From JAPLMI01 sp043798375 (GTDB lineage Bacteria; Omnitrophota; Gorgyraeia; 2-01-FULL-45-10), in contig JAZDOS010000052.1 in assembly GCA_043798375.1 (NCBI GenBank), positions 1 through 9,060 of the forward strand: 9,060 bases of DNA. The letters are read 5' to 3'. This document shows positions 1 to 4,890 of the stretch, piece after piece. Each line of letters opens with the position of its first letter. The first letter of the stretch is position 1. Position numbers and translations under genes: made by a program. Under the pieces are notes generated by a model. The model was given only the letters and a program-made list of their open reading frames with translations, was not told where the DNA came from and ran no database searches.

Positions 1-1
1 C

Positions 2-130
2 GAGTGCAAACAGGCCGTAGCATCGCTTATCATTATAGACTCGGCGTTTCTGCTTTCAAAGAACAAAGATATAGCTGCTTCACTTTACAAGATTAAGTCA
101 AATCGATTTAAGGAACGGCTCAAAAATTAA
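2..130 (+). CDS. 3' end of an unidentified plus-strand gene (partial)
   Basis: An open frame enters from the left edge and runs 42 codons to a TAA at 128-130. The visible C-terminus has a hydrophobic stretch (VASLIIIDSAFLL) followed by a basic tail ending KSNRFKERLKN. The hydrophobic part could be a last membrane helix with a cytoplasmic basic tail, but the protein family cannot be recognised from this fragment. The gene converges on the 6S RNA gene, whose 3' end lies within a few bases of this stop codon. The absence of stops and the natural codon use support it being real, but 42 codons is short and chance remains possible. Confidence 0.45.
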   Translation, partial: ECKQAVASLIIIDSAFLLSKNKDIAASLYKIKSNRFKERLKN

Positions 131-260
131 CAAAGTCCTGCCTGTTATTTACAGGTGGGGGCCCTCTCACAGACACCGAGGTGGGTGTGAAGTCAGGCTC
201 CCTGGTTTAGTGCTAATGGCTCAAGATACTCCACTCGAATCACGCGCACCGCAGGGACAC
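131..260 (-). ncRNA. ssrS: 6S RNA (SsrS), RNA polymerase regulator
   Basis: 6S RNA mimics an open promoter and binds housekeeping sigma-RNA polymerase, mainly in stationary phase. On the minus strand the 5' end reads GTCCCTGCGGTG and the 3' end GCAGGAC, giving a closing helix (251-258 with 135-141, one bulged base). Between them are blocks I recognise from proteobacterial-type 6S RNAs: TTGAGCC, GGGAGCCTGACTTC, GGTGTC and GTGAGAGGGC. The core of about 130 nt is shorter than the 180-200 nt typical of 6S, so the true ends may extend slightly. The closing helix is followed by a T-rich run (TTAATTTTT), which may end transcription. It has its own promoter (266-293). The assignment rests on remembered conserved blocks plus the closing stem, not on a covariance search. 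Confidence 0.8.
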
Positions 261-265
261 AAGTA

Positions 266-293
266 AGTATACCACAATTTTTACGAAAAGCAA
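266..293 (-). promoter_or_regulatory. sigma70-type promoter of the 6S RNA gene
   Basis: On the minus strand, a -35 box TTGCTT (288-293) and a -10 box TATACT (266-271) are separated by 16 bp. The predicted start, about 7 bases downstream, falls at 259-260, exactly where the 6S closing helix begins. It lies in the gap after the pheT stop, so 6S can be made independently of the upstream operon. Confidence 0.7.
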
Positions 294-306
294 CTTGCGC
301 GTCTTT

Positions 307-2373
307 CTATCTTAACCTGGCGCCGAATTTTTCTTCGAGCGAGCCCAGAATCCTGGCATGAACTTCCGAAACCTCTTTTTCTTCGAGGGTCTTCTTCAAA
401 TCCTGATATTCAAGCCTGTATGACAGGCTCACTTTTCCGTCGGGAATCTGTTTGCCCGCGTACCTATCTACCAGCCTTGCTTCTTTCAGGATAGGTGATC
501 CCGTATTTTTGATCAATGCGGCTATGTCGCTATTCAACGCGTCTTTTCCTACCACTATCGATATGTCTCTCGATACGGAAGGGTACTTCGCGAGTTCTCC
601 GAATCGTTTCCTGAGATTTACGCGCTTCAGAATTGAGTCTACGCATACCTCGCAAAAATAAACCGCTTCCTTTATGTCAAAATTGTTGAGGGCTGGACGG
701 CTCACCTCGCCCAAAACACCTATCTTTTCGCCGTTGATTTCTATCGATGCGCAGGCGGAAGACGAAAAAAGATCGTCCTTCTCGTATTTATAGGACGCTC
801 CTTCTATTCCCAATTCTGAAAATAACGCCTCAACGATTCCTTTTAAGTCAAAGAAGCTGTATTGCCTTGAACCGGACGCCCAGCTCGAGATTTCGCCGGC
901 GAGGGCTATTGAAAGGTGCTTTTTCTCGATAAACCCGGCTCCTTCGCTCTTGATATAGATATTGCCGAGCTCGAAAAACCTCAGGTCTTTGGCCTTCCTG
1001 TTTATATTCCACAGGATGGAATTGAGCATCCCCGCCGCGAGGCTCGGCCGCATCGCTTCCTGTTCGGCCGACAACGGATTTTTTATCTCGATCACGCTGG
1101 AATCCGGGATACCAAGCATGTTCGTGACAAATTTATTCAACAGGCTGTATGAGATTATCTCGTCGCACCCTCCCCCGACGAGACTCTGGCGGATATTTCT
1201 ATCCGTTATCGCTTCGGGAGGCTCTCTCACAGGCTGTTTTACTATCATCGGAATCGTGTCGGGGATCTTGTCGTAACCATAAACCCTGGCGATTTCCTCT
1301 ATCAGATCTATTTCCGAATTAAGATCGTGCCGAAAAGACGGCGCCGTGACTAAAAGGCGCTCTTTTGAAGATGATTTTATTTTTACCCCGAGTGCGGTTA
1401 ATATCGATTTCACTGATTTAGTCGGAATTTCTACACCCAGTATCAGGGCAAGCCTTGTGAGCCTTAAAGTTATAACTTTTTTGGAATCTATTTTACCGCC
1501 TGTATCGATAAATTCTCCGGCCTCTCCTCCGGCAAGTTCCAGTATCAGCCCGAGCGCCCTGCCGGAAGACCGCGCGATATTCGCGATGTCGACCTTTCTT
1601 TCGAACCGGTAACTGGATTCGCTCGCAAGGCCAAGTCTCCTGGATGCCCTTCGCACCGAGATAGGGTCAAAATACGCGGCTTCCAGCAAAACATTCCTGG
1701 TCGAGCCGGTGACTTCCGTGTTCAGCCCTCCCATTACGCCCGCTATCGCGACCGGCCTCGAGTTATCGGCTATCACAAGTGTTTCGCCGTCCAGAGCGCG
1801 CGCGGTTCCGTCTATTGTCGTTATGCGCTCGGAGTTTTTGGACTTTCTTACAGTAATTGTTTCCCCCTCCAGCCTATCCAGGTCAAACGCGTGCATCGGT
1901 TCACCCGTCTCAAAAAGGCAGAAGTTCGTTATGTCGACTATATTATTGACCGGGCGAAGGCCTATCGCCTCAAGCTTTGCTTTTAGCCACGCCGGCGATT
2001 CGCCCACCTTGATGTTTCGGATAATCCGCGCCGTATACCGCGGGCAGAGCGGCTTGTCTTCGACTTTCACGCTTACTCTCGAGCCTTGCTTTTTCTGTCC
2101 ATAGTCGTAGGGCAGGTTTAAACCCGCCCTACGACCGGCTATTTTCGGCAGTTTCAATCTCTTGCCTGTCAGCGCCGCGAGTTCACGCGCCACGCCGATA
2201 TAGGAAAGCCAGTCGGGCCTGTTCGCGGTAACTTCGATCTCGAGGACATGGTCATTCCCCGCTTTCCGGATGGAATCGACGGTAAGCCCGGCCATCGTCA
2301 AAGTTTGAGCCAGCTTCTCCGGCGGGAGTTTGATGTTGATGTAGTCTTTTAACCAATTGTAGCTTATACGCAT
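307..2373 (-). CDS. pheT: Phenylalanine-tRNA ligase beta subunit, short form without the OB tRNA-binding domain
   Basis: PheT pairs with PheS in the cytosolic alpha2-beta2 enzyme that charges tRNA-Phe; its B3/4 domain hydrolyses mischarged Tyr-tRNA. The start MRISYNWLKDYI is the usual PheT N-terminus. B3/4 runs about residues 115-280, containing the conserved PVNNIVDITNF, then B5 at about 300-375, the catalytic-like core at about 380-590, and a C-terminal FDX-ACB anticodon-binding domain from about 594 (FGELAKYPSVSRDISIVV). At 688 aa it is about 110 residues shorter than the usual ~800: the sequence passes from GLTVDSIRKAGND straight to LEIEVTANRPD, so the EMAP-II/OB domain normally between them is absent. 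Residues 80-90 are encoded by a 30-bp palindrome (2105-2134). It lies downstream of pheS in the same operon; the start is set within a duplicated 47-bp unit. Confidence 0.97.
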   Translation of the reverse strand: MRISYNWLKDYINIKLPPEKLAQTLTMAGLTVDSIRKAGNDHVLEIEVTANRPDWLSYIGVARELAALTGKRLKLPKIAGRRAGLNLPYDYGQKKQGSRVSVKVEDKPLCPRYTARIIRNIKVGESPAWLKAKLEAIGLRPVNNIVDITNFCLFETGEPMHAFDLDRLEGETITVRKSKNSERITTIDGTARALDGETLVIADNSRPVAIAGVMGGLNTEVTGSTRNVLLEAAYFDPISVRRASRRLGLASESSYRFERKVDIANIARSSGRALGLILELAGGEAGEFIDTGGKIDSKKVITLRLTRLALILGVEIPTKSVKSILTALGVKIKSSSKERLLVTAPSFRHDLNSEIDLIEEIARVYGYDKIPDTIPMIVKQPVREPPEAITDRNIRQSLVGGGCDEIISYSLLNKFVTNMLGIPDSSVIEIKNPLSAEQEAMRPSLAAGMLNSILWNINRKAKDLRFFELGNIYIKSEGAGFIEKKHLSIALAGEISSWASGSRQYSFFDLKGIVEALFSELGIEGASYKYEKDDLFSSSACASIEINGEKIGVLGEVSRPALNNFDIKEAVYFCEVCVDSILKRVNLRKRFGELAKYPSVSRDISIVVGKDALNSDIAALIKNTGSPILKEARLVDRYAGKQIPDGKVSLSYRLEYQDLKKTLEEKEVSEVHARILGSLEEKFGARLR
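2105..2134. repeat. 30-bp palindrome inside the pheT coding region
   Basis: Arms TCGTAGGGC and GCCCTACGA flank a centre GGTTTAAACC. The inverted repeat has one mismatched pair, which would be a G-U wobble in RNA. On the minus strand it is read in frame as residues 80-90 of PheT (around RRAGLNLPYD), in the linker after the N-terminal segment and before the B3/4 domain. The ends GTAG/CTAC and the centre GTTTAAAC match the palindrome at 3553-3578, so both probably belong to one dispersed palindromic family. Confidence 0.75.
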
Positions 2374-2452
2374 ATGTTCCGCTATCTAACCTGGTTAGAT
2401 ATGTCGTAGCTTATACGCATATGTTCCGCTATCTAACCTGGTTAGATATGTC
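2359..2452. repeat. Perfect 47-bp tandem duplication over the pheT start
   Basis: Positions 2359-2405 and 2406-2452 are identical. Each unit contains, on the minus strand, the palindrome TATCTAACC/GGTTAGATA, a weak ribosome-binding stretch AGCGGAAC and the codons ATG CGT ATA AGC TAC that begin pheT. The pheT start codon lies in the unit nearest the gene (2371-2373). The other unit carries a second ATG (2418-2420) that opens a 12-codon frame. Confidence 0.95.
2382..2420 (-). CDS. Possible 12-codon leader peptide upstream of pheT
   Basis: The duplicated copy of the pheT start opens a frame reading MRISYDISNQVR and ending at TAG (2382-2384), 8 nt before the true pheT ATG. It has the same upstream context as pheT, so ribosomes could start there and re-initiate on pheT. 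It contains no Phe codon, so classic attenuation by phenylalanine is not suggested. It is most likely a by-product of the 47-bp duplication, with possible translational coupling; translation is unproven. Confidence 0.3.
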   Translation of the reverse strand: MRISYDISNQVR

Positions 2453-2482
2453 AGGTTAGCTCCGATATCTAACCAGGTTAGA
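2383..2482 (-). promoter_or_regulatory. Three CTAACC/GGTTAG hairpins between pheS and pheT
   Basis: Palindromes lie at 2383-2401 and 2430-2448 (nine-base arms TATCTAACC/GGTTAGATA around one base), and a third at 2468-2482 (TCTAACC/GGTTAGA around one base), a few bases after the pheS stop. Additional GGTTAG at 2454-2459 and CTAACC at 2469-2474 can pair alternatively. None is followed by a T-run on minus, so they look like mRNA processing or stability hairpins, or repeat relics, rather than terminators. The last hairpin ends just upstream of the pheT ribosome-binding site. Confidence 0.6.
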
Positions 2483-2485
2483 GCC

Positions 2486-3532
2486 TTAGAATTGCCTTAA
2501 AAACCTCACGTCATTCTCAAAAAACATTCTTATATCGCTAATGCCGTACTTTAGTATCGCTATCCTTTCGACGCCCATCCCGAACGCGAAACCTGTGACT
2601 TTTTCGGGATTATACCCGACCTTCTCAAAGACTTTTGGATTCACCATTCCCGCGCCGAGTATTTCGAGCCATTCCTTGCCGCCGCACAGGCTGCATTTTC
2701 GGTGTTCGGTTTGCGGTTTGCGGTTTGCGGCCGCAGAACACAGGATGCACGAGATATCGATCTCCGCGCTCGGCTCGGTGAACGGGAAGAAGCTCGGCCG
2801 GAAGCGCATCTTCGTGGACTCCCCGAACATCTGTTCGGCAAATATTCTCAATACTCCTTTCAGGTCGGAAAATTTTATATTATCCGCGACGGCAAGGCCC
2901 TCGACCTGATGGAACATAAAAGAGTGGGACGCGTCTGTCGCGTCGGGCCTGAAAACTTTCCCCGGGACTATGATAGAGAACGGGGGTTTATTCTTTTCCA
3001 TGAACCGCGTCTGGACCGGCGAGGTGTGGCTCCGCAGCAAGAACTTTTCTTCCGATCTCAAATAGAATGTATCGAATGCGTCTCTCGACGGATGTTCAAG
3101 GGGAATATTGAGCGTCTCGAAGTTGTAGTGTTCGGTCTCTATCTCAGGGCCTTCCACTACCCTGAAGCCCAAGGAAATGAATATACCGCAGATCTCCTGT
3201 ATGGTCTTTGTGATGGGATGAAGCCGGCCGAGCCTCTGAGAGATGCCCGGCAGCGTTATATCGATCCTGTCCTTCGCCTCCTCTATCCCGGATGCGGATA
3301 TAAACTTTTCGTCCAGCGCTTTCGTGAGGCTGTTTTTCAGCGCGTTGATCAGCCCTCCGGCCTCCGGACGTTCCCTGTCCGGTAATTCGCTCATCTTTTT
3401 AAAGAGCCCGGCGACGATGCCCTTACGGCCGAGATACTTTACGCGCAGGGCCTCTAAAACATTCCGGTCGTTTGACGAAGACACTATTTCGCCAAGCGCT
3501 TCCGACTCTATCTGCCTTATCTCTTCTTTCAT
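2486..3532 (-). CDS. pheS: Phenylalanine-tRNA ligase alpha subunit
   Basis: Catalytic subunit of the class II PheRS, cytosolic, working with PheT. The N-terminal coiled-coil arm (about residues 1-85) contains the conserved VKYLGRKG. Class II motif 2 includes LLRSHTSPVQTRFM (166-178) and the following GKVFRPDATDASHSFMFHQVEG (191-212). FTEPSAEIDIS (251-261) and motif 3 GFAFGMGVERIAILKYGISD (314-333) complete the active site. Length 348 aa is normal. Unusual is the segment between Cys pairs C262/C265 and C280/C283: families with this Cys-rich loop have only a few residues there, whereas here 14 residues (266-279) intervene, 12 of them encoded by a 7-bp repeat tract. The start ATG has only a weak GAG-type ribosome-binding site, consistent with translation coupled to rplT 42 bp upstream. 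Confidence 0.97.
   Translation of the reverse strand: MKEEIRQIESEALGEIVSSSNDRNVLEALRVKYLGRKGIVAGLFKKMSELPDRERPEAGGLINALKNSLTKALDEKFISASGIEEAKDRIDITLPGISQRLGRLHPITKTIQEICGIFISLGFRVVEGPEIETEHYNFETLNIPLEHPSRDAFDTFYLRSEEKFLLRSHTSPVQTRFMEKNKPPFSIIVPGKVFRPDATDASHSFMFHQVEGLAVADNIKFSDLKGVLRIFAEQMFGESTKMRFRPSFFPFTEPSAEIDISCILCSAAANRKPQTEHRKCSLCGGKEWLEILGAGMVNPKVFEKVGYNPEKVTGFAFGMGVERIAILKYGISDIRMFFENDVRFLRQF
2697..2731. repeat. Five 7-bp repeats inside pheS
   Basis: Five consecutive heptads on plus follow the pattern (t/g)t(t/g)CGG(t/c), for example gttcggt, ttgcggt, ttgcggt. On minus they encode residues 268-279 of PheS (ANRKPQTEHRK region), between the two CxxC motifs. The same heptad type makes up the inverted repeat at 4284-4354, so this looks like an insertion or local expansion of a dispersed heptad element tolerated in a surface loop. 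Confidence 0.75.
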
Positions 3533-3552
3533 ATTCTCAAGTTATCCACAAT

Positions 3553-3578
3553 GTAGCCGACGTTTAAACGTCGGCTAC
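3553..3578. repeat. Perfect 26-bp palindrome at the rplT 3' end
   Basis: GTAGCCGACGTTT is followed immediately by its reverse complement. On minus the left end supplies the TAG stop of rplT (3575-3577), and the rest fills most of the 42-bp gap to pheS. It shares the outer GTAG/CTAC and central GTTTAAAC with the palindrome in pheT (2105-2134). With no T-run after it, it is a repeat or mRNA hairpin rather than a clear terminator, although a 13-bp stem directly after rplT could affect pheS expression. Confidence 0.85.
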
Positions 3579-3931
3579 GAATACGAAGCTTTGGCGGTTT
3601 CTACAAGTTTCGCGAATGCCTTCGCGTCCGAGACCGCCAGATCCGCCAGCACCTTCCTGTCCAACAGGATCTTGGCTTTTTTCAGCCCCTGGATAAACCG
3701 CGAATAGGATACGCCGTGAAGCCTGCAGCCGGCGTTGATTCTCGCGATCCACAACGCGCGGAAATTGCGCTTGCGCGCCTTCCGGTCCCTGTAGCTATAC
3801 ATCATTCCCTTGGCTACCGATTCCTTGGCGCGTTTATAAAACCGGGACCTTCCGCCCCACTGGCCTTCGGCCGCCTTCATTACGCGCTTCACGCGTTTTT
3901 TTCTTGCGACATTGTATTTTACCCGCGACAT
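3575..3931 (-). CDS. rplT: 50S ribosomal protein L20
   Basis: L20 binds 23S rRNA early in large-subunit assembly and in many bacteria represses its own operon. The 118-aa length is normal. The basic N-terminal extension (MSRVKYNVARKKRVKRVMKA), GQWGGRSRFYKRA, and the core YRDRKARKRNFRALWIARIN followed by GVSYSRFIQGLKKA are clear L20 signatures. A strong ribosome-binding site AGGAGGG precedes the ATG. The C-terminus reads VETAKASYS; the family usually ends close to the VExAKA helix, and the last residues and stop are set by the palindrome at 3553-3578. Position 3' of rpmI and infC is canonical. Confidence 0.98.
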   Translation of the reverse strand: MSRVKYNVARKKRVKRVMKAAEGQWGGRSRFYKRAKESVAKGMMYSYRDRKARKRNFRALWIARINAGCRLHGVSYSRFIQGLKKAKILLDRKVLADLAVSDAKAFAKLVETAKASYS

Positions 3932-3956
3932 TGTATTACCCTCCTGCTGATACGTT

Positions 3957-4061
3957 AAGTAAAAAGTAAAAATGAAAAAGGTAAAAGTGCAATTTAAAAT
4001 TTAAAAGTTTTAACTTTTGACTTGTAGTTTTGCCTTTTTACTTTTAACTTTTTACTTTGGT
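3957..4061. repeat. Large 7-bp-phased imperfect inverted repeat between rpmI and rplT
   Basis: The 105 bp divide into fifteen consecutive 7-bp units. The left half is built on aagtaaa-type units (3957-3963, 3964-3970 and variants); the right half on the complementary acttttg / cttttta type, repeated at 4034-4040 and 4048-4054. The halves form an imperfect inverted repeat over nearly the whole intergenic gap, ending at the rpmI stop codon. In mRNA this gives a long A/U-rich hairpin. The same 7-bp phasing occurs in the GC-richer elements at 4284-4354 and inside pheS. Confidence 0.7.
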
Positions 4062-4261
4062 TATGCCCCGTATGGCAATAATTTATTGATGCTTTTCATT
4101 TCGCCCTTCGAAACAAAGCCGGGCTTTCCAAGAAGCCTTTTTCTCTTCGATCTTTTTCCTGTCAAAAGATGGCCCCTTCCGGCTTTGAAATGTTTCGCCT
4201 TCCCGGATTTTGTTATCCGCATCCTTTTTCTGGCACTTCTATTGGTCTTCAGTTTCGGCAT
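4061..4261 (-). CDS. rpmI: 50S ribosomal protein L35
   Basis: Small basic protein of the large ribosomal subunit. The 66-aa sequence starts MPKLKTNRSARKRMRITKSG and contains the L35 hallmarks KAKHFKAGRGHLLTGKRSKRKR and a short C-terminal domain ending INKLLPYGA; length is normal. A good ribosome-binding site AAGGAGAA lies 5 bases before the ATG. It sits between infC and rplT as in most bacteria. Both flanking gaps are filled by heptad-phased inverted repeats. Confidence 0.98.
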   Translation of the reverse strand: MPKLKTNRSARKRMRITKSGKAKHFKAGRGHLLTGKRSKRKRLLGKPGFVSKGEMKSINKLLPYGA

Positions 4262-4283
4262 GTGTTCTCCTTGTAATAGCTGA

Positions 4284-4354
4284 TTTTGGTTTTAGGTTAT
4301 CGGTGTTCGGTGTTCGTAACACCGATAACCGCAAACCTATAACCGAAAACCAAG
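4284..4354. repeat. 7-bp-phased inverted repeat between infC and rpmI
   Basis: The left half (4284-4318) is five heptads of type NNNcGGT (ttttggt, tttaggt, tatcggt, gttcggt, gttcgta). The right half (4321-4354) is the complementary type ACCgNNN (accgata, accgcaa, acctata, accgaaa, then accaagc). The inner arms form a perfect stem, GGTTATCGGTGTT (4295-4307) with AACACCGATAACC (4318-4330). It fills most of the infC-rpmI gap and ends about 22 bp upstream of the rpmI start. A role in controlling rpmI is possible, but the shared architecture with 3957-4061 and 2697-2731 suggests a mobile or expanding repeat. Confidence 0.75.
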
Positions 4355-4368
4355 CGTATTGTTTTCTC

Positions 4369-4878
4369 CTACTTCGCCCTGATCACCATATTGATGAACC
4401 GGCCATCCTGTCTCGGAGATTCCTCTATCTCGCCTATCTGGGAGATGTCGCTCGACACCCTGTCGAGGATCTTCCGCCCTAAGTCGACGTGGGCCATCTC
4501 TCTGCCCCTGAACATCATGGTGATCTTTACCTTGTCGCCTTTTTTTAAGAACTCCGTCAGATTATGGAGCTTGAACTGGTAGTCATGCTCTCCTATCTTC
4601 GGGCCGAGCCTTATTTCTTTTATGTGAACTATCTTCTGCTTTTTACGCGCTTCTTTCTCGCGCTTCTCCTGCTCATATTTATACTTCGAATAGTCCATTA
4701 TCCTGCAAACCGGAGGAACGGCCGTCGGCGCAACCTCGACAAGGTCAAGCCCCGCTTCTTCAGCCCGCTTCAATGCTTCCTGTGTCGGCAATACGCCGAG
4801 CTGCTCGCCCGCCTCGCCGACTGCGCGCACTTCCTTTACTCTGATTCTATTATTTATTCTCAGGTCTTTCTTAGCGAT
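4369..4878 (-). CDS. infC: Translation initiation factor IF-3 with a rare ATC start
   Basis: IF-3 binds the 30S subunit, prevents premature 50S joining and checks start codons. Both domains are present: the N domain (GEQLGVLPTQEALKRAEEAG, LVEVAP, PPVCRIMDYSKYKYEQ), a lysine-rich linker, and the C domain (IRLGPKIGEHDYQFKLHN, FLKKGDKVKITMMFRGREMAH). No ATG exists between the thrS stop and the conserved N-terminus. ATC at 4876-4878 is preceded by the ribosome-binding site AGGTGA (4885-4890) at 6-nt spacing and gives 169 aa starting IAKKDLRINNRIRVKEV, matching the family's RIN..IR..EVR. The internal GTG at 4828-4830 would delete that conserved segment and has AAAGGAA directly abutting it. A non-canonical start is the known basis of IF-3 autoregulation in enterobacteria (AUU). 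Confidence 0.95.
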   Translation of the reverse strand: MAKKDLRINNRIRVKEVRAVGEAGEQLGVLPTQEALKRAEEAGLDLVEVAPTAVPPVCRIMDYSKYKYEQEKREKEARKKQKIVHIKEIRLGPKIGEHDYQFKLHNLTEFLKKGDKVKITMMFRGREMAHVDLGRKILDRVSSDISQIGEIEESPRQDGRFINMVIRAK

Positions 4879-4884
4879 GTTAAA

Positions 4885-4890
4885 TCACCT
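4885..4890 (-). promoter_or_regulatory. Ribosome-binding site deciding the infC start, overlapping the thrS stop
   Basis: Minus-strand AGGTGA contains the TGA stop of thrS (4885-4887). It lies 6 nt before the ATC proposed as infC start, which implies translational coupling of thrS and infC. Confidence 0.8.

Noticed and set aside
2359..2482. CRISPR array or phenylalanine attenuator at the pheS-pheT gap
   Set aside because: There are only two adjacent identical units with no spacers, so it is not CRISPR. The leader has no Phe codons and no terminator-like T-run, so it is not a classical attenuator.
2702..3385. 227-codon plus-strand open frame antisense to pheS
   Set aside because: It lies entirely opposite pheS, whose sequence is a clear full-length PheS. 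It has no recognisable domain; its length reflects the codon bias of the opposite strand.
4369..4830. infC starting at the GTG at 4828-4830
   Set aside because: It would remove the conserved IF-3 N-terminal block, and the ribosome-binding-like AAAGGAA directly abuts the GTG. ATC at 4876-4878 has proper spacing.
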